Source of the DNA: Taenia hydatigena
Lineage: Eukaryota; Platyhelminthes; Cestoda; Cyclophyllidea; Taeniidae
NCBI GenBank assembly: GCA_036345935.2
Contig: JADWOT020000007.1
Coordinates: 1,793,591-1,857,590 of the forward strand
Direction of reading: 5' to 3'
Length of the DNA stretch: 64,000 bases
Shown: one piece after another, positions 60,370 through 64,000 of the stretch
Layout: every line of letters begins with the position of its first letter
Numbering within the stretch: the first letter of the stretch is position 1
Made by a program: the position numbers and the translations under genes
Notes under the pieces: generated by a model
The model's input: only the letters and a program-made list of their open reading frames with translations
Databases searched by the model: none
What the model was told of the DNA's origin: nothing

Positions 60370-62660
60370 CTGCTTTCAACTTCTGCAGTTTAAACCTGAC
60401 TTAATCCCTTCTATTGACTACATTTTTTAATGCATGTTTGCTTAATTGACGCTGAATTTTTTATCGCTTTTTTATTCTTTTATTTGTCAATTTTTCGTAA
60501 TGCCTTTTGGAGTAAATGAATTCCTTTTAAAACTTCCTAATTAGTTTACAGGGCCAGATAAATTGCGCGGTTTTTTCTTCGTTGTGTTACTTTGCACGCA
60601 ACGCAGTGAAATCATTCCTTACCACGAGTTATTATTGGGATATCCCGCTATTCTCCTAAAGGGCTAAGCTCGGTCAAAGTTCCAGAGATCACAGCATCCA
60701 CTTAGTTCTGCAAGTCGTTCAAAATTTTTACGCAAGGACTCGATTCTTGGTATTTGAATGTCTGAGGCCATCATTTATTTGGTCTGGTCGTTAATTGCTC
60801 TTCAACCAGTTGACCTAGTCCTGGACTCAACAAGTAAAATAATGTTGTCTGGCCGGCCTTTATACTCACAGCTCCTCTGCTGCATGCATCTTTGTCCTCG
60901 GTGATGGCAAATATCAGTTTACTGCATTCCTTATTCTTAAACACAATGCGTTTTATAAGTGCAGGGATATTCCGTTGTTTACCATCATTTTATTTATTGG
61001 CCCCGACTCAACAAAAGGAATATTGTTGCTACACCTCCACCCTACAAAGCTTAATGTACTGCTTTAAACTACTCGCAAGTCTTCTGCGGCATTTCTTCTG
61101 CTCAAACGTCTCAGATTCAAGTTGATCTTCGAGGTACAGATGCGTCATTTTTTCCAGTAGTTAATTGATGGCAGTTGTGACAGCTAAATTTGGAAGATGT
61201 TTTTGTTGCTTCATCAATATGTTATGATTTTAGCTTGATTCCTTGTTTGCGATTATTGTTATAAGATGGTTTGCTGCACAAGTTAATGAATATCGCACTT
61301 AGGTTGTGAAATTCAATGCAGTGGTTCCAATTTTAATTGCCATTATTCACCCGATAAATTTGTGCGCAGTTATTTAGACAATTTTTATTTATCCTTTGTA
61401 GTAAGTCTTAGAACTCGCGTTTCTGTCGGTAAGGAGCAAATTGAGGGATTCTGGTGATTGTTGGCCTAACGACAGCGACTTTACCGACCGGCGTTCATAC
61501 ATCACGCGCACCGTCACACCCTACCGCACAGGCTGGCGTAATCGAGAATGCCGGCAGTGTGAATCAGGCTATTCGCTGTTTCCATAAGCGAGCATGCATA
61601 AACCCATCTCGATTGATGTGTGCAGTAAGCGCAGCTAATGAAGAGGTGAATTTGCTCACAATGAGTACCTCACCTCCTTCTCCTACATTTTTCCCTCCCT
61701 CGTGTCTGCGTCCAGTACCGCCGTACTGGGCTGCTACGTCTTGCTACAAAACCGACACTACTAACCCAACCAGCGTCGCCTCACGACCCCATTTGCACAC
61801 GCACGCATGATGTGAATATGGAATCCGTGACAACGCCTTTACCTACCTTTACTGCACGGAGATATATTGTTCACATACAGAGTGCCTGTGTTCTACTTCA
61901 GAGAGTCGATAATCTATCCATTCAAGAGGGCTGCGTGGCCCTTTATATAGATGCTATTTCTTGATGTTCTTGACCCATTTACAGTATAAACCGAAAGCTT
62001 TTAAAGTCAATTTGGAAAACGTTAGCATCCAACGTCAAATTCTATAGAGGTCCGTTGAGTCTGTTTGGTGCCCTGCTGCTCATATTCTTTTTTTCGTTTA
62101 AGTGGACCACGCACTCGTCCTTACAAATGGGGTTTTCATGTAGTCGCTTTGTTCATTAGCGATCACACATTCGATGAACATAAGGCTGCAAAGCTGCGTA
62201 GGTTCAGCACTCCAGAATACATAATTAGGTGTGGCATCCATTCGTCCGTCCAACAGCATCAGACCGATTTCGCCAAGTGATTAAAACTCCTAGCATCTAT
62301 GCGTATAATTGGAGCATCTGGTCTATCTAGGCCAAAAAATACGCAAACGTGTTGCCATTACAAGGCGTCAAATTTGGTTGAGCAAGTTTTGTGAAGAATA
62401 CGATAGGTACCCGTGACGCCAGACCCATCTATTAACCAGCCATACGCATACCACCCCTTTGCTGGAAGTAAGCCGCCTAATGGAGGAGATGATCCAAAAT
62501 AAAGTTAAATAATCATCGAAGCCACCGCGAACCTCTGTGATCGTGCTAATAAAGATAAACTGTATCACGCAATGGAGCATAAACTATAGGAATCTGAATG
62601 CTGTAATTAAGAAGGATGCTTTTCCTTTACTCCACATAAACGAATAGTTAGAGTCGTTGC
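60370..62660 (+). repeat. Large direct repeat family 4, copy B
   Basis: Partner of 48170-50430, same orientation, lying about 12.2 kb downstream. The landmarks are listed under copy A. Divergence is greater than between the two copies of repeat family 3. Confidence 0.75.
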
Positions 62661-64000
62661 TTTGGTTTAAATGGTTCTCCTCCTGATTCAAGTTTAGGAT
62701 TATAGAACGTGGAAGCGGCAGAGGCGAACAGATGGAAGTCTGCTTTTACGTTGTTGTATCCACTGTATCAACTTCGGGTGCGTAATATGGCGGCCTCATT
62801 CCGACGCCTGATGCAGCAGCATGAGTAGGTTAATTGACTAGGAAAAGCATGAATTGTCTGAAGGGCATAGCGCCAAAATTTAAGGTGGTGTTAGACAGCC
62901 TATGAAATGCAGAACTGAACTTGAGCCCAAAGAAATGTCGTTTTTAGGATAGATGTTGCCCTTCCAGGGCGTGGACACATCAGAAGGGAAGACAGTCCCC
63001 TAATACCATGCAAAAGGGGTGAGAAATGACCAACACCATCAAGAGACCAAGCTCGGCATTTTTTGGGGTTAAGCAAATTACTACTCCTGAATAATCTTGC
63101 TAGCCAGCACCGTAAATTACTCAACAACCTGTAGAATCTGTAGGCGCTCTTCACAGACTTTCTGACCGACTGTCAGGAACGAGTGTGCTGGAGCTGATTT
63201 CCACTGATTTCCTACGTAACGCCTACGCTGACCTAAATTGTGCGAGAGGCACCTTTTCCACCCAGCAAAGAGACGCAGACATAGCTGTCACAATGAACCG
63301 CTTTGATGACCTTCGCTCGCGGCTAATTCACACCACCAATATCAGGAGGAGAGAAATCAAGTGCTTGTGAACTGGTAAGTGATCATCGTATTATCAATCT
63401 CGATGGCATTCTCATCTCTGATAGAGACATTTGGTAGCATGATGCAAATCTGAATCCAGTAACTGGCAGTCCACACCCAATGAACTGCCTTTTTCTTCAA
63501 TCTGTGGTCACCATTATGACACTCACAGTCTAGTCAGATAGAATGCATGTCAACGAAGTCCGCAAAAATAACGTGAGGTCATGGGCAGCACCAACTAATC
63601 AAACGAATCTCAGTGACCTTTCGGGTTCGGCACTTACTGTGGGTGTTTCATAAGTTGCTTTGCTATGATCGCCGCTCCGCTGCACAAATTTATTAAATTG
63701 GAAGCGTAAAAGAAGATTAAGCGGAGAAAGAGCATTATATGAAGTGCTTGAAAGCTGAAGCAAGTGCCCACTATATGCACTCACACAGGCACGAGCGATG
63801 CAGCCGTGAACGGTGTCATCGAAAATAGGGTCCAAGAAGAAAGGCAACAAGCGTGGATGACTATAGTAAGAACGGATCAAATACTCACTTGATAGCAAGT
63901 GTGAAAGAGATTGACCGTTCTGCATCATGGAGGTACGAGAAACTGCAGCACTATGATCATACAGATGAATACAGAAAAGTGCATGCGTATGATAATGCAT
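62661..64000. other. Intergenic, no gene recognised
   Basis: The minus frame 63599-64000 is open to the window edge (at least 133 codons) but has no motif. The edge prevents judging it. I see nothing else. Confidence 0.4.

Noticed and set aside
48170..62660. Repeat family 4 pair as LTRs of one retroelement
   Set aside because: The copies are too diverged, lack TG...CA ends, and no gag or pol lies between them. The viral rep lies outside the pair.
1..64000. CRISPR array, bacterial operon or insertion sequence
   Set aside because: No regularly spaced identical repeats, no ribosome-binding sites before packed genes, and no transposase. The sequence is eukaryotic in character.
1..64000. Spliced-leader RNA, snRNA or well-known microRNA genes
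   Set aside because: I scanned for several conserved flatworm/animal words from these families and found no convincing match. A covariance search could still find diverged ones.

Overview
The window looks like gene-poor, moderately AT-rich nuclear DNA from an invertebrate animal. The clearest cellular gene is an initiator tRNA-Met with animal/eukaryote-type features (A1:U72, CAU anticodon loop with C33, A54 and A60). There is no operon structure or tight gene packing, and open frames are almost all shorter than 160 codons. Most of the sequence is intergenic or intronic DNA and old repeats. A flatworm with a large genome (for example a diphyllobothriidean tapeworm) would fit, but that is a guess. 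I cannot prove it from this sequence.

Layout. 0-11 kb: mostly nothing recognisable, with a diverged tandem duplication (2.45-3.05 kb), a compound CTT/GGA microsatellite (7.33-7.39 kb) and one plausible membrane-protein exon on the minus strand near 10 kb. 11-25 kb: one copy of a dispersed repeat carrying a conserved acidic Ser/Asp/Tyr peptide (11.1 kb), a pair of diverged repeats (14.9 and 22.4 kb), and a scatter of tRNA genes and relics: a decayed initiator-Met copy (15.8 kb, minus), Ala-TGC-like (17.2 kb), Thr-CGT-like (17.6 kb, minus), the intact initiator-Met (19.4 kb) and Ser-ACT-like (24.9 kb, minus). 25.5-26.0 kb: a nearly perfect inverted repeat with 243-bp arms and a 43-bp spacer. 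26-36 kb: nothing identifiable. 36.3 kb: the second copy of the 11.1 kb repeat.

39.6-62.7 kb: two families of kilobase-scale direct repeats, each present twice in the same order with a similar offset of about 12.2-12.8 kb (39.6-42.2 with 52.4-54.7; 48.2-50.4 with 60.4-62.7). This may be the remains of one large tandem duplication. Between the members of these pairs, at 44.9-45.95 kb, lies the most informative object in the window: a degraded endogenous copy of a circovirus/cyclovirus-like rolling-circle replication gene (rep). It retains HUH-endonuclease and superfamily-3 helicase motifs, but carries frameshifts, stops, an in-frame 171-bp tandem duplication inside the endonuclease domain, and a second, inverted fragment of its own 5' part joined tail to tail.

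No protein-coding host gene could be assigned with certainty. The real biology visible here is one tRNA gene, several tRNA-derived relics, a viral fossil and layered repeats.
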